A stretch of 64,000 nucleotides of DNA from CAVAVT01 sp963592185 (GCA_963592185.1 CAVAVT010000002.1:1-64000), one strand, 5' to 3'. Positions 17,482 through 26,325 are shown, numbered from the stretch's first letter. The notes: generated from the sequence alone by a model not told the origin. Translations and numbers: made by a program.

Positions 17482-17528
17482 ATTATAACGCAATTGTTCA
17501 AGTTTTTCCATAGGAAAAACATTCCCCG
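17482..17528 (-). repeat. Palindromic promoter repeat, copy B (upstream of psd)
   Basis: GTTTTTCC-x3-GGAAAAAC (17502-17520) forms the palindrome. The distal half CTTGAACAATTGCGTTATAA, with TATAAT at 17482-17487, is identical to copy C over about 26 bases. The -35 position reads ATGGAA, weaker than in copies A and D. It lies between the WecG-like gene and psd, 67 bases from the psd start. Confidence 0.65.
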
Positions 17529-17553
17529 TTACAGTATTGGAAAAATGCTTTGT

Positions 17554-18294
17554 CTACTGTTTTTTCTCAGCCCAAATACGCAGCACAAACTTAGGCAGAG
17601 CCAAAAGACGGCCTGCTCTTTTGGGCTGAAGCATACCTCTGAACAGCCATTCAAGCTTTGCCTTCTGCATCCAGAGCGGAGCTCTCTTCATCACTCCAGC
17701 CATTACGTCAAAGGTTCCGCCTACTCCGATGGAAACCGGCACCCCCAGCTCCTTGTAATACTTGTCCAAAAACTTCTCCTGCTTGGGAACACCCAAAGCA
17801 ACGAGCAGAAGGTCCGGATTAGCCTTTTTGATTTCTTCCAGTATATCTGGTATGTCTTTCTCTGTGAAAAAGCCATTTCTGGTTCCTACAATATTAATAC
17901 CCGGATAAAGTTCCTCAGCTTTAAGCTTCGCCTTGTCTGCAACTCCAGGGGCGGAGCCAAAGAAGAAGATTCTTCTATCCTTTTGCGGAGCACGCTTCAT
18001 CAGCTCCTGTGCCAGGTCATATCCTGCCACTCGCTCAGGCATATCATATCCCAGCTGATGCGCCGCCCACACGGTTCCTGCACCATCTGGCACCACCAAT
18101 GCCGCACTGTTAAGTATGCGTTTTAAATCTGCATCCCTTGTGGCATTCATCAGCATCTCAGCATTGGCTGTGGCAACAATAACATTAGCTCTATCATCCA
18201 TGTATTTTTCTACAAGGTTAACTGCATCAGCCATGCGAAGAGAATTAACCCCTACACCCAAAATTTCATGTTTTTCAAAATCAGGCACTGTCAT
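17554..18294 (-). CDS. WecG/TagA/CpsF family glycosyltransferase
   Basis: The protein (246 residues, soluble) belongs to glycosyltransferase family 26, which adds N-acetylmannosamine or a related sugar to undecaprenyl-linked GlcNAc in teichoic acid, enterobacterial common antigen or capsule assembly. Family motifs seen are LGVGVNSLRMADAV near the N-terminus, the donor-site region VVPDGAGTVWAAHQLG, GSAPGVADKAK, LLLVALGVPKQEKFLD and VSIGVGGTFDVMAG. The last is followed by RAPLWMQKAKLEWLFR, standard for the family. The acceptor polymer is unknown here, as no other glycan genes adjoin. It has its own promoter at 18325-18354. Confidence 0.9.
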   Translation of the reverse strand: MTVPDFEKHEILGVGVNSLRMADAVNLVEKYMDDRANVIVATANAEMLMNATRDADLKRILNSAALVVPDGAGTVWAAHQLGYDMPERVAGYDLAQELMKRAPQKDRRIFFFGSAPGVADKAKLKAEELYPGINIVGTRNGFFTEKDIPDILEEIKKANPDLLLVALGVPKQEKFLDKYYKELGVPVSIGVGGTFDVMAGVMKRAPLWMQKAKLEWLFRGMLQPKRAGRLLALPKFVLRIWAEKKQ

Positions 18295-18324
18295 TCCTCC
18301 GATTCTAAATCAGGTATGAGCATA

Positions 18325-18354
18325 ATTTTACCATAATCCGGCACAAACATACAA
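18325..18354 (-). promoter_or_regulatory. Promoter of the WecG-like gene
   Basis: TTGTAT (18349-18354), an 18-base spacer and TAAAAT (18325-18330) lie about 30 bases before the ATG, in the gap after the RsmH-like gene. Confidence 0.6.
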
Positions 18355-18361
18355 TTAATTA

Positions 18362-19456
18362 TCAGAAATCAGAGCGAACAGCCCACCTAAGCTTGGTGGA
18401 ATGTGCCCTGCTGTTTCTACGGCATTCCTCCGCAGAGGGCCTTATAACATCCTTTGATATTTCGCTGTATATACCCTGACGCTTATATTCCTTGAATGCC
18501 TGTTTCACCAGACGGTCCTCTCCGGAATGGAATGTAAGTATCGCCGCACGTCCACCGGGTTTCAGCACAAATGGAAGTTTTTCCATGAAGCTGTAGAGTA
18601 CCTCATACTCATTATTTACATCAATTCTAAGAGCCTGAAAGGTCCGGGCACTGGATTTTTTCCAAGCATCCTTCAGCTCATCTTTTGGAATCCTGGCTTT
18701 TTCCAAGGCCTTCCCTACCACAGTATGCAGCTCAGACGTTGTATTAATTACGCCACCACGCTTAAAAGTACTGATTATTTCAGTGGCAATTTCCTTGCTG
18801 TAAGGTTCATCTGAATTGGTGAAAAGCATCCCCTCAAGCTCATCCACAGTCAGCTCTCTAAGACGTTCTGCAGCTGGTTTGCCGGCATTAGGATTCATCC
18901 TCAAATCCAGTGGACCATCCTGCTTATAGGAAAATCCACGATCAGGATTGTCAATCTGCATGGATGATACCCCTAAATCTGCCAGGACAAAATCAAACAA
19001 GCCCACTTCCTGTGAAAGTTTATCAACATCAGCAAAATTCATCAGCTTTCTTGTGAAAATATCTTCACCATACCCCAGCTTTTCCAGCCTGATTCTTGTT
19101 TTTTCAGACTCAATGGGATCCACATCTCCTGCATAAAGATGCCCCTTTCCAGCGAGTTGTTCAAGCATCCTCTGACTGTGTCCGCCATATCCCAAGGTTC
19201 CATCAAACCCCTGCATTCCCGGCTTAATCTGAAGTACATCTAAAATTTCTTCAACCATAATTGGGATATGCATTCCTGCAGGAGTACTTCCCTTTTCTAT
19301 TACATGCTTTATTGTATCCCCGTATTTTTCAGGATGAAGCTCTTTATATTTTTCTGAGAACTTTTTAGGGTATTTTCCCTTATATCTTTCACGCCTCTTG
19401 TGGGGCTGCTGCACATCATTTTGTTCTTCACTATTAGCCATTAAATTAAATTTCAT
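18362..19456 (-). CDS. RsmH-like SAM-dependent methyltransferase with N-terminal extension
   Basis: The protein (364 residues) belongs to the RsmH/MraW family, which methylates N4 of 16S rRNA C1402. It shows HIPIMVEEIL, the SAM motif GFDGTLGYGGHSQRML, DFVLADLGVSSMQID, RGFSYKQDGPLDLRMNP, SARTFQALRI and TFHSGEDRLVKQAF, and ends near RAHSTKLRWAV. Unlike canonical RsmH it has about 60 basic, Lys/Tyr/Pro-rich residues before the fold, H-S-G-E-D instead of H-S-L-E-D, and no mraZ, ftsL or other division genes beside it. It may be a second paralogue rather than the housekeeping RsmH. The start is uncertain (19456 or 19441). Confidence 0.8.
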   Translation of the reverse strand: MKFNLMANSEEQNDVQQPHKRRERYKGKYPKKFSEKYKELHPEKYGDTIKHVIEKGSTPAGMHIPIMVEEILDVLQIKPGMQGFDGTLGYGGHSQRMLEQLAGKGHLYAGDVDPIESEKTRIRLEKLGYGEDIFTRKLMNFADVDKLSQEVGLFDFVLADLGVSSMQIDNPDRGFSYKQDGPLDLRMNPNAGKPAAERLRELTVDELEGMLFTNSDEPYSKEIATEIISTFKRGGVINTTSELHTVVGKALEKARIPKDELKDAWKKSSARTFQALRIDVNNEYEVLYSFMEKLPFVLKPGGRAAILTFHSGEDRLVKQAFKEYKRQGIYSEISKDVIRPSAEECRRNSRAHSTKLRWAVRSDF

Positions 19457-19474
19457 CTCCCTTCCAATAATGAA

Positions 19475-19480
19475 ATTATA
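19475..19480 (-). promoter_or_regulatory. Probable -10 of the RsmH-like gene
   Basis: A perfect TATAAT lies 18 bases before the start codon. The expected -35 region overlaps the T-run of the upstream terminator and reads TTTTTT, so the promoter is only partly convincing. Confidence 0.4.
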
Positions 19481-19497
19481 GCATAAGCATATTCAAT

Positions 19498-19524
19498 AAA
19501 AAATACCGGCCCTAAGGACCGGCA
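19498..19524 (-). terminator. Intrinsic terminator after the adenosyltransferase gene
   Basis: TGCCGGTCC-TTA-GGGCCGGTA forms a 9-bp stem with a three-base loop, followed by six Ts on the minus strand. Confidence 0.85.
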
Positions 19525-19530
19525 TTCATA

Positions 19531-20040
19531 TTATTTTTCCTTTGTACGGTATTCCTCCAACCGCATGAGCATAAAGCAAAAATCGGATAATCGATTCATA
19601 TACAGCCTGTCAGATTCTGGCACAGCATCTGTTTCCGCCAAAGTAAGCATACGGCGTTCAGCACGTCTGGATATTGTACGGGCCATGTCAATAAATGCTC
19701 CGGCCTTCGTATCCCCGGGGATTATAAATGCTTTGAAGGGTGGAAGAATTTTTTCTATTTCATCCATTTTCTCCTCAAGCATTTCCACGTGACTGAGCTT
19801 TATGCCAGGCTCTTTATCAATACTTGCCAAATCAGACATGAGTATCATGTTCTGCTTCTGCAGCTTGAACAGCCATTCCCTAACCTCCGCATCCTCTGCG
19901 AAAGCTCTTGCAGCAGCAAGTACGGAATTCATCTCGTCAATGGTGCCATAGGCCTCTACCCTGGTACAATTCTTGGGAACACGTTCACCTGTAAAAAGAC
20001 CTGTTGTGCCCTTATCTCCGGTTTTTGTATATATTCCCAT
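19531..20040 (-). CDS. Cob(I)alamin adenosyltransferase, PduO type
   Basis: The 169-residue protein transfers the adenosyl group of ATP to cob(I)alamin, making coenzyme B12. The PduO-type ATP-binding start IYTKTGDKGTTGLFTGERV is clear, and the C-terminal helix contains ARTISRRAERR, carrying the conserved arginines. An adenosylcobalamin-dependent enzyme (for example methylmalonyl-CoA mutase in propionate formation) is implied, but none is in the window. It follows ndk by 21 bases and ends at a terminator. Confidence 0.92.
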   Translation of the reverse strand: MGIYTKTGDKGTTGLFTGERVPKNCTRVEAYGTIDEMNSVLAAARAFAEDAEVREWLFKLQKQNMILMSDLASIDKEPGIKLSHVEMLEEKMDEIEKILPPFKAFIIPGDTKAGAFIDMARTISRRAERRMLTLAETDAVPESDRLYMNRLSDFCFMLMRLEEYRTKEK

Positions 20041-20061
20041 TTTTAAATCCTCCGGAATATC

Positions 20062-20478
20062 TTAGTCAAAAATTTCGGTGGCATTAAAGAAAATTGAAAT
20101 CTCACGCTTTGCATTTTCAGGACTGTCAGACGCATGAACAGCATTGCGGCTTCCGCTTTCAGCATAGAGCTTGCGGATAGTTCCTTCTTCTGCTTCTGCA
20201 GGATTAGTCTTTCCATGGAGCTTACGGATTGCTGCAATGGCATTTTCGCCCTCAAGAACAAGTGCAATAATCGGTGCAGAGGTCATAAAGCCAACCAAAT
20301 CCTCATAATATGGACGGCCAATATGCTCCTCATAATGCTTGGAAGCCAGCCTCTCATCCATTTTGAGCATCTTTACAGCAAGAATCTTAAAACCTTCAGT
20401 TTCATAACGCTTAATAATATCACCAATGTGATGTTTCTTTACAGCATCAGGTTTAATGAGTACGAGTGTTTTTTCCAT
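20062..20478 (-). CDS. ndk: Nucleoside-diphosphate kinase
   Basis: Ndk (138 residues, family length) transfers gamma-phosphate between nucleoside triphosphates and diphosphates. It begins EKTLVLIKPDAVKKHHIGDI; the phosphate-accepting histidine is in RNAVHASDSPENAKREI and the substrate loop in IGRPYYEDLVGFMTSAP. It is followed closely by the adenosyltransferase and preceded by the carbonic anhydrase gene with an 18-base gap, suggesting one transcript. Confidence 0.96.
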   Translation of the reverse strand: MEKTLVLIKPDAVKKHHIGDIIKRYETEGFKILAVKMLKMDERLASKHYEEHIGRPYYEDLVGFMTSAPIIALVLEGENAIAAIRKLHGKTNPAEAEEGTIRKLYAESGSRNAVHASDSPENAKREISIFFNATEIFD

Positions 20479-20496
20479 TTGTTCGTGAGCTCCTTT

Positions 20497-21021
20497 TTAC
20501 TCTAAGTTTTCACTGGCTTCCTGGTATTTTTTTGCCAAAGCATTATATTCAATGGCTGACTCATGAAGGGCCTCCAGCTCATCCTCACGAAGGTTGCGTA
20601 CAAGACGTGCCGGGTTGCCATATACCAGTGAATTGGGTGGAATCGTATGATGCTGGGTGAGCAGTGTTCCTGCACCGATAACACAGTTTTCACCAATCTG
20701 TGTATACCCAAGCAGTATTGCCCCCATTCCAATCAGGCTGTTATCACCAACTTTTGAACAATGTACAACAGCATTATGACCAATGGTGACATAATCCCCG
20801 ATAACGGTATCCTGATCACCCATTACATGTATGGTTGCATTGTCCTGAACATTGGTATATTTTCCTATCTTTATTTTTGCCATGTCTCCCCGGATAACAG
20901 CATTAAACCACACATTAACGCCTTCACCGATCTCCACATCGCCTACAACAGCTGCGGTAGGAGCAATCATCGCCGTGGAATCTACCTGTGGCTTCTTGTC
21001 CATAAAGGGTACAATATTCAT
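20497..21021 (-). CDS. Gamma carbonic anhydrase family protein
   Basis: This 174-residue left-handed beta-helix protein belongs to the gamma carbonic anhydrase/YrdA/PaaY family. Hexapeptide repeats run through the middle, with metal-ligand histidines in NATIHVMGD and IGHNAVVHCSKVGD and the conserved RGDMAKIKIGKYTNVQDN. Some members hydrate CO2 and others act as CoA-thioesterases or have unknown roles, so activity is not proven. The start at 21021 is preferred because AGGAGG lies nine bases upstream; the in-frame GTG at 21030 overlaps that site. Confidence 0.88.
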   Translation of the reverse strand: MNIVPFMDKKPQVDSTAMIAPTAAVVGDVEIGEGVNVWFNAVIRGDMAKIKIGKYTNVQDNATIHVMGDQDTVIGDYVTIGHNAVVHCSKVGDNSLIGMGAILLGYTQIGENCVIGAGTLLTQHHTIPPNSLVYGNPARLVRNLREDELEALHESAIEYNALAKKYQEASENLE

Positions 21022-21073
21022 ATAAGACACCTCCTGCTATTGTTTCCATGTATCTAATTAATTATAACAGAGT

Positions 21074-22321
21074 TTAGCGTATTTTACTAGAAATTCCAAA
21101 AAATTCGGAATTTCTAAATATACGTATCCTTTCCTGCCGTATCCACGCTCCAACAGCTTGGCCTTTTAGTTCTACCGGAGCATTTTTCCCGGATACCGTC
21201 ATTAGCAAAACAAGTTCCTGCTCAGCATTTTTCAAATATCCAGGAAGATCTCCATGATCTGACTCTATTATGGCTAAGAAATCATCTATTTTCAAAGGCC
21301 ATTTATTTAATGAAACAATAAAATCTACGATCTTTGATAGTTTTTTTAGCAAAGGAGCCCTCATATGCTCAGTAATAACAAAAATGGCACAGTTATACCA
21401 TAATTTGGGCATATTCATTCTTCCAGCCCACATATTTAAAGCTTCAACACCTCTATTCTCATGGTCGTAGTGATGTGGGAGCATTTCCTCAGGTGTAAGT
21501 CCCTTGCCTAAATCATGAACCAAGGCTGCAAATCTTGCAATTACATTATCTGTCTTTTTTGCGGTTTTATCCAAAACCATCATGGAATGTACGTAAGCAT
21601 CTCCCTCCGGATGATATTGGGCTGGCTGTGTCTTTCCTATGAGCTTTGCAATTTCCGGAAAAACCACATCTAAAAGACCAGCTGTCCTTAAGGAATTAAA
21701 AAACATCGAAGGTTTTCTCGATGCCAAAGCCCGTTCCATTTCATGAAAAATACGCTCAGAAGGTTCATTTTCTATTTCTGCTCTGCAGGATTTCATGGCT
21801 TCAATACAATCATCAGAAAGATTAAATTCTGTTACCGCCGCCTGTCTTGCGGCTCTCAGTGCCCTTACCGGATCCTCCTTGAAATGCTCAGACACAGGAT
21901 GTATTATTTTATTTTTGATGTCCAGCTCTCCCCCATAGGGATCTATGATTTCTCCGGTAAGAGGGTCAAATGCCATTGCATTTATACGTGTGTCCCTTCT
22001 ATACAAATCCTCATATATTGTTATTTCCGGATTAAATTCTACCTTGAAGCCTTTATATCCGCTGCCGCATTTTCGCTCTTTCCTTGCCAGTGCTACCTCG
22101 CAGTACTCTCCCTCCAGAGGAATTTGAAATACAGGAAAAGACTTTCCTACCTGCTGGCAGTCCTTGAAGCTGTTCCTAAACCTTTCCTCGGTAAGTCCGC
22201 ATACCACATAATCCTTATCCTTTGGGGTTACGCCTATAACCCTGTCCCTGACCCAGCCTCCTACAATGTAGCAATGACCGCCCATTTCCAAAATTTTTTC
22301 GCAAAAATATTTCTCATCCAT
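21074..22321 (-). CDS. cca: CCA-adding tRNA nucleotidyltransferase with HD domain
   Basis: The 415-residue protein is a class II nucleotidyltransferase that builds or repairs the CCA end of tRNA. The head begins YIVGGWVRDRVIGVTPKDKD, with catalytic aspartates in the D-K-D segment, and RRDTRINAMAFDPLTGEIID is the next signature. A phosphohydrolase-type HD motif (AALVHDLGKG, then HENRG) follows, as in the multifunctional E. coli enzyme. The one tRNA gene in this window already encodes CCA, so a repair role is at least as likely as de novo synthesis. It starts just past the thrB terminator, without an obvious promoter. Confidence 0.9.
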   Translation of the reverse strand: MDEKYFCEKILEMGGHCYIVGGWVRDRVIGVTPKDKDYVVCGLTEERFRNSFKDCQQVGKSFPVFQIPLEGEYCEVALARKERKCGSGYKGFKVEFNPEITIYEDLYRRDTRINAMAFDPLTGEIIDPYGGELDIKNKIIHPVSEHFKEDPVRALRAARQAAVTEFNLSDDCIEAMKSCRAEIENEPSERIFHEMERALASRKPSMFFNSLRTAGLLDVVFPEIAKLIGKTQPAQYHPEGDAYVHSMMVLDKTAKKTDNVIARFAALVHDLGKGLTPEEMLPHHYDHENRGVEALNMWAGRMNMPKLWYNCAIFVITEHMRAPLLKKLSKIVDFIVSLNKWPLKIDDFLAIIESDHGDLPGYLKNAEQELVLLMTVSGKNAPVELKGQAVGAWIRQERIRIFRNSEFFGISSKIR

Positions 22322-22343
22322 AATATACTTTCATCCACATAAG

Positions 22344-22366
22344 AAAAGACCGCCATATGACGGTCT
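22344..22366 (-). terminator. Intrinsic terminator after thrB
   Basis: AGACCGTCA-TA-TGGCGGTCT forms a near-perfect stem followed by TTTTC on the minus strand, in the 58-base gap between thrB and cca. Confidence 0.75.
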
Positions 22367-22379
22367 CTTAATATACTCC

Positions 22380-23297
22380 TTAGCCAATGACCTGTGCGCC
22401 ATGCTGGGAAATATTCAGCAAAATGTAATCAGCATTTATATCATGCTCAGCAAATGCATTTTTCATAGCCTGACCCACAGCATCTGCATTTTTATCCGTA
22501 AATGCAATAAGGCAGGGACCTGCTCCACTCAAGGATGCCCCTAAGGCTCCTGCTGCCTTTGCAGCTTCAAACACTTCATACATGCCCGGAATCAACTTGG
22601 CACGATAGGGCTGATGTAATTTGTCATCAAAAGCTGTCTTCAAGAAGCCTCTGTTGCCTTTGCAGAGAGCAGCAATGAGCATACCCGTTCTTCCAATATT
22701 AAATACAGCATCCTGCATGGACACAGACTCTGGCAGAACCTTTCTTGCCGCCTTTGTTGACAAGGGGAAATCCGGTACGGCAACCACCATGGTAAGATTC
22801 AGCCTTGGAATAAAGGAGAAACATTCCGGAGAGCCATTCTGCATGGCTGTAACAGTAAATCCTCCAAATATAGCAGGGGCTACATTATCCGGATGGCCTT
22901 CTATGGATGTAGCCATCTGAAGAAGCTGACGGCGGCTGAATTTATTGCCAGTCAGCGCATTTGCTGCCTTGAGACCGGCAACAATTGCCGCAGCACTGCT
23001 GCCAAGACCTCTGGACAAGGGAACATTATTGTCCATAACAATTTTTGCCCCTTTAAATTTGTTGTCAAGGTGCAATCTTCTAAGTAAAAGCTTCGCTGAC
23101 TTCCATACTATATTTCTTTCATCGGTGGGGATGTTTTCTGCACCCTCGCCGTGAATTTCAATATCCAGTACTGGCTCTTCAAGGAGAGTCATTTCCAGTT
23201 CATTATATATACTGCACGCCACGCCTAAGGCATCAAAGCCCGGACCGCAGTTCGCAGAGGTTCCTGGAACCCTTACCTTCACTGTATTCTGAGTCAT
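22380..23297 (-). CDS. thrB: Homoserine kinase
   Basis: ThrB (305 residues) phosphorylates homoserine in threonine synthesis and is a GHMP kinase. It begins with VKVRVPGTSANCGPGFDALG, carries the phosphate loop PLSRGLGSSAAAIVAGL and the C-terminal motif GASLSGAGPCLIAF. A GTG at 23303 overlaps the hom stop as GTGA and is an alternative start; ATG at 23297 fits the usual N-terminus. Threonine synthase is not in the window. It is the last gene of the ACT-hom-thrB operon. Confidence 0.96.
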   Translation of the reverse strand: MTQNTVKVRVPGTSANCGPGFDALGVACSIYNELEMTLLEEPVLDIEIHGEGAENIPTDERNIVWKSAKLLLRRLHLDNKFKGAKIVMDNNVPLSRGLGSSAAAIVAGLKAANALTGNKFSRRQLLQMATSIEGHPDNVAPAIFGGFTVTAMQNGSPECFSFIPRLNLTMVVAVPDFPLSTKAARKVLPESVSMQDAVFNIGRTGMLIAALCKGNRGFLKTAFDDKLHQPYRAKLIPGMYEVFEAAKAAGALGASLSGAGPCLIAFTDKNADAVGQAMKNAFAEHDINADYILLNISQHGAQVIG

Positions 23298-23299
23298 AA

Positions 23300-24601
23300 T
23301 CACGAGTCTCCCTGTATTTTCTCCACACGAATAATATTTTCAACCTTGGAAACCACCGGCAGCGCATTCAGCGTTTCAGTGGCCTTCTGAATATATTTAT
23401 GCTGAACACAATGGGTTATTGCTACGATTTCAGCCTTGTTATTTACCTGACGGGTCTGAATTACAGACTTGAGGCTTACGCCGTCTGTGCCAAAGGCTGT
23501 TGCTATGGAGCCAAGCACACCCGGCTTGTCCTCAACCAGCAGTCTCACGTAGTAGGAGGACTCGGTATCCTCCAGCGGACAGAAGCTCTTATCCTCGTAG
23601 CAGGTATTAATAAGACCTGCAAAGGTTCCCTGCTCAATTTCTCTGGCAACCTCAATGACATCAGCCATAACAGCGGAGGCGGTAGGCAGTGAACCTGCTC
23701 CCTGACCATAGAACATAGCCTCACCGATAGCATTGCCACGAATAAATATTGCATTAAATACATCATTTACATTGGACAACGGATGCTCGGTAGGCAGGAA
23801 AGATGGATGAACCCTGACGTTTATTCCCTTTTCCGGAATATCACGGGCAATGGCCAAAAGCTTCACAACATATCCAAGCTGTGCAGCATATTCAATATCA
23901 CTCTGTGTTATCTTAGTAATTCCCTCAACGGAAACATTTTCCAAAGGTACCTTTGTGTTAAAGGCAATGGAAGCCAGTATTGCCGCCTTTCTGGCAGCAT
24001 CCATGCCCTCTACATCAGCCGCAGGATTAGCCTCAGCATAACCCTTCTCCTGTGCCTGTTTCAGCACAGTATCATAATCAGAGCCTTCCTTTGTCATCTT
24101 TGTGAGCATGTAATTTGTGGTTCCGTTTACAATGCCCATAACCTCGGAAATGCGGTTTCCTGTCAGACACTGCTTCAAAGGTGTAATAATCGGTATTCCG
24201 CCACCTACACTTGCCTCATAACGGATATCCACATTATTTTTCTCTGCAGCATTGAAAAGCTCGCTGCCATAGGCTGCCACAACATCCTTATTGGCTGTTA
24301 CAACGCTTTTTCCATTGCTTATCGCACGGAGCATGTACTCCTTGGCAGGATTGATTCCACCCATGAGCTCTATAACAATATCAATGTCCTTATCCTCAAT
24401 AATATCCTCTACATTTTCTGTTAAATGTATATCTTCCAGATATGGACGCTTCTTATTCACATCACGTACGAGCACTTTTTTCAGCTTAAGCTGTGCACCG
24501 ACCTTTTGTGTAATTTCGTGGGCATTCTCCTTTAATACCATTGCCACGCCACTTCCAACGGTACCAAATCCCAACAAACCAATATTAATTTCTTTTTTCA
24601 T
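23300..24601 (-). CDS. hom: Homoserine dehydrogenase
   Basis: Hom (433 residues from the chosen start) reduces aspartate semialdehyde to homoserine. The Rossmann motif is LLGFGTVGSGVAMVL, the catalytic region contains GIVNGTTNYMLTKM and KGYAEANPAADVEGMDAARK, and a C-terminal ACT domain (about 345-430, beginning YYVRLLVEDKPGVLGS) allows feedback control by threonine. AGGAGG eight bases before the ATG at 24601 fixes the start; an upstream GTG overlaps that site. It couples to thrB by a four-base overlap zone and follows the ACT-protein gene by 17 bases. Confidence 0.97.
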   Translation of the reverse strand: MKKEINIGLLGFGTVGSGVAMVLKENAHEITQKVGAQLKLKKVLVRDVNKKRPYLEDIHLTENVEDIIEDKDIDIVIELMGGINPAKEYMLRAISNGKSVVTANKDVVAAYGSELFNAAEKNNVDIRYEASVGGGIPIITPLKQCLTGNRISEVMGIVNGTTNYMLTKMTKEGSDYDTVLKQAQEKGYAEANPAADVEGMDAARKAAILASIAFNTKVPLENVSVEGITKITQSDIEYAAQLGYVVKLLAIARDIPEKGINVRVHPSFLPTEHPLSNVNDVFNAIFIRGNAIGEAMFYGQGAGSLPTASAVMADVIEVAREIEQGTFAGLINTCYEDKSFCPLEDTESSYYVRLLVEDKPGVLGSIATAFGTDGVSLKSVIQTRQVNNKAEIVAITHCVQHKYIQKATETLNALPVVSKVENIIRVEKIQGDS

Positions 24602-24618
24602 CCGGCGCACCTCCTACT

Positions 24619-25074
24619 TTATACCTGTCCCAAAACCTCAAGGCGCTTCACGCCGTCAACCATGCGGAGCTTGTCCAGCAATGCTTCCAAGTCAACAGCC
24701 AGATTTGCTGTTTCGATGGAAACAGTTGCATTTGCAACGCCCTGAAGGGGAATCCCCTGATTGATGGTAAGAACGCTGCCGGAATCCTTTGAAATCGCAT
24801 TCAGAACACTGGACAGTACACCTTTTTTATGCTCCAGCAAAAAAGTCAGGGTTACAATCTTATTCTGGCTTGCCTCATAGAAAGGGAATACATAATCTTT
24901 ATATTTGTAATAAGCACTACGGCTAAGATCCATTTTATCTACAGCTTCGTTAATGGTACGTGCATCTCCACGCTTTAGCATATCCTTGACACGAATTGTT
25001 TTTTTAATTGCCTCCGGCAGAATTTCCTCACGCACAAGGAAAAATCCGCTTTTTGGTTTCTTACTGGTACCCAT
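24619..25074 (-). CDS. ACT domain-containing protein (PheB/UPF0735 type)
   Basis: The 151-residue protein has an N-terminal segment SGFFLVREEILPEAIKKTI, a small helix-turn-helix-like region with LSRSAYYKYKDYVFPFYE, and a C-terminal ACT domain (about 72-148, beginning VTLTFLLEHKKGVLSSVL). Proteins of this family often sit before hom or pheA in Firmicutes and are thought to sense an amino acid. The position as first gene of the hom-thrB operon suggests a regulatory role in threonine metabolism, but this is inference from context. Confidence 0.85.
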   Translation of the reverse strand: MGTSKKPKSGFFLVREEILPEAIKKTIRVKDMLKRGDARTINEAVDKMDLSRSAYYKYKDYVFPFYEASQNKIVTLTFLLEHKKGVLSSVLNAISKDSGSVLTINQGIPLQGVANATVSIETANLAVDLEALLDKLRMVDGVKRLEVLGQV

Positions 25075-25125
25075 ATTATATGCCTCCGTACTTCTGTGAT
25101 GGATTATTTTCTACATACGATAGAT

Positions 25126-25154
25126 ATTATATCATGCTTGTTTACACATGACAA
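25126..25154 (-). promoter_or_regulatory. Promoter of the ACT-hom-thrB operon
   Basis: TTGTCA (25149-25154), a 17-base spacer and TGATATAAT (TATAAT at 25126-25131) lie about 50 bases before the first ATG. The leader is too short for a T-box or peptide attenuator. Confidence 0.8.
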
Positions 25155-25207
25155 TATTGTTAATGAATATATAAGGAATTGGTAAAAGGATGTTCACTCC
25201 TATTCCA

Positions 25208-25243
25208 ACAAAAAATCCCAGAAGCATATCGCCTCTGGGATTT
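25208..25243 (-). terminator. Intrinsic terminator after ilvE
   Basis: AAATCCCAGA and TCTGGGATTT form a 10-bp stem, extended by GGC/GCT pairing, followed by TTTTTTG on the minus strand. Confidence 0.85.
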
Positions 25244-25258
25244 AGCTACATTAATATA

Positions 25259-26284
25259 TTAGAGGATTCTTCTAATCCAGCCCTCTGGTGCTTCAATCTT
25301 GCCCTGCTGGATACCGGTAAGAGTATCATACAGCTTCTGGGTAACAGGACCCATCTTTTCCATACCGCTTGGCAGGCAGATTTCCTTACCATGGTCAACA
25401 ATCTTGCCAACAGGAGAAATAACAGCCGCTGTACCGCAAAGACCACATTCAGCAAAATCCTTAACCTCGTCAAGTCTTACCTTGCGCTCAGTAACCTTGT
25501 AGCCAAGGATATGCTCAGCTATGTAAAGCAGGGAACGGCGGGTAATTGAAGGAAGAATAGATTCGGATTTCGGTGTAACAATTTCATTGTCCTTTGTTAC
25601 GAAAATGAAGTTTGCACCACCAGTTTCCTCAACATAAGTTCTAGTTGCAGGATCAAGGAACATATTTTCATCAAAGCCGTTGTTATGAGCTGTTACATAG
25701 GCATGAAGGCTCATTGCATAGTTAAGACCAGCCTTGATATGTCCGCTGCCATGTGGAGCTGCACGGTCAAAATCACTTACACAGAGAGTCAGAGGCTTTG
25801 CGCCGCCTTTGAAATAAGGTCCAACCGGAGTAACAAGAATACGGAACTGGTACTCATCAGAAGGCTTAACACCAATAACCGGACCAGATGCGAACATATA
25901 AGGACGAATGTAGAGAGTTGCTCCAGTTCCATAAGGAGGAACCCATGCTGCATTTGCCTTAACAACCTCATCAACAGCCTCAACAAACTTGTCAACTGGG
26001 AAAGGAGGCATCTCCAGACGCTGTGCAGAGGTATACATACGCTCAGCATTCATATCTGGACGGAATGCAACAATATGTCCATCCTCAGTGGTGTATGCCT
26101 TCAGGCCCTCAAAAACCTCCTGGCAATACTGAAGAATACCAGCACACTCGTTGAGAACAACATTTGAATCCTCAGTAAGAGTGCCTTCCTCCCACTTGCC
26201 ATCTTTATAGTTAGCAACATAGCGCTTTGAAGTCGTGCGGTAGTTAAAACCTATATTCGACCAATCCAAATCTACTTTCTCCAT
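25259..26284 (-). CDS. ilvE: Branched-chain amino acid aminotransferase
   Basis: This 341-residue PLP enzyme interconverts branched-chain amino acids and their keto acids. It is a fold-IV aminotransferase of the eukaryotic-like BCAT type: FNYRTTSKRYVANYKDGKW near the N-terminus, YIRPYMFASGPVIGV, the PLP-lysine region GHIKAGLNYAMSLHA, EETGGANFIFV and the phosphate-binding GLCGTAAVISPVGKI. Length and motifs are standard. It is monocistronic, with its own promoter and terminator. Confidence 0.95.
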   Translation of the reverse strand: MEKVDLDWSNIGFNYRTTSKRYVANYKDGKWEEGTLTEDSNVVLNECAGILQYCQEVFEGLKAYTTEDGHIVAFRPDMNAERMYTSAQRLEMPPFPVDKFVEAVDEVVKANAAWVPPYGTGATLYIRPYMFASGPVIGVKPSDEYQFRILVTPVGPYFKGGAKPLTLCVSDFDRAAPHGSGHIKAGLNYAMSLHAYVTAHNNGFDENMFLDPATRTYVEETGGANFIFVTKDNEIVTPKSESILPSITRRSLLYIAEHILGYKVTERKVRLDEVKDFAECGLCGTAAVISPVGKIVDHGKEICLPSGMEKMGPVTQKLYDTLTGIQQGKIEAPEGWIRRIL

Positions 26285-26325
26285 AAGAATCCCCTTCCTA
26301 TATATCTTAGATTTAATTCTCCATC

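Noticed and set aside
22344..22366. Operator or small palindromic repeat before cca
   Set aside because: The inverted repeat with TTTT fits a terminator for thrB and resembles none of the other repeats.
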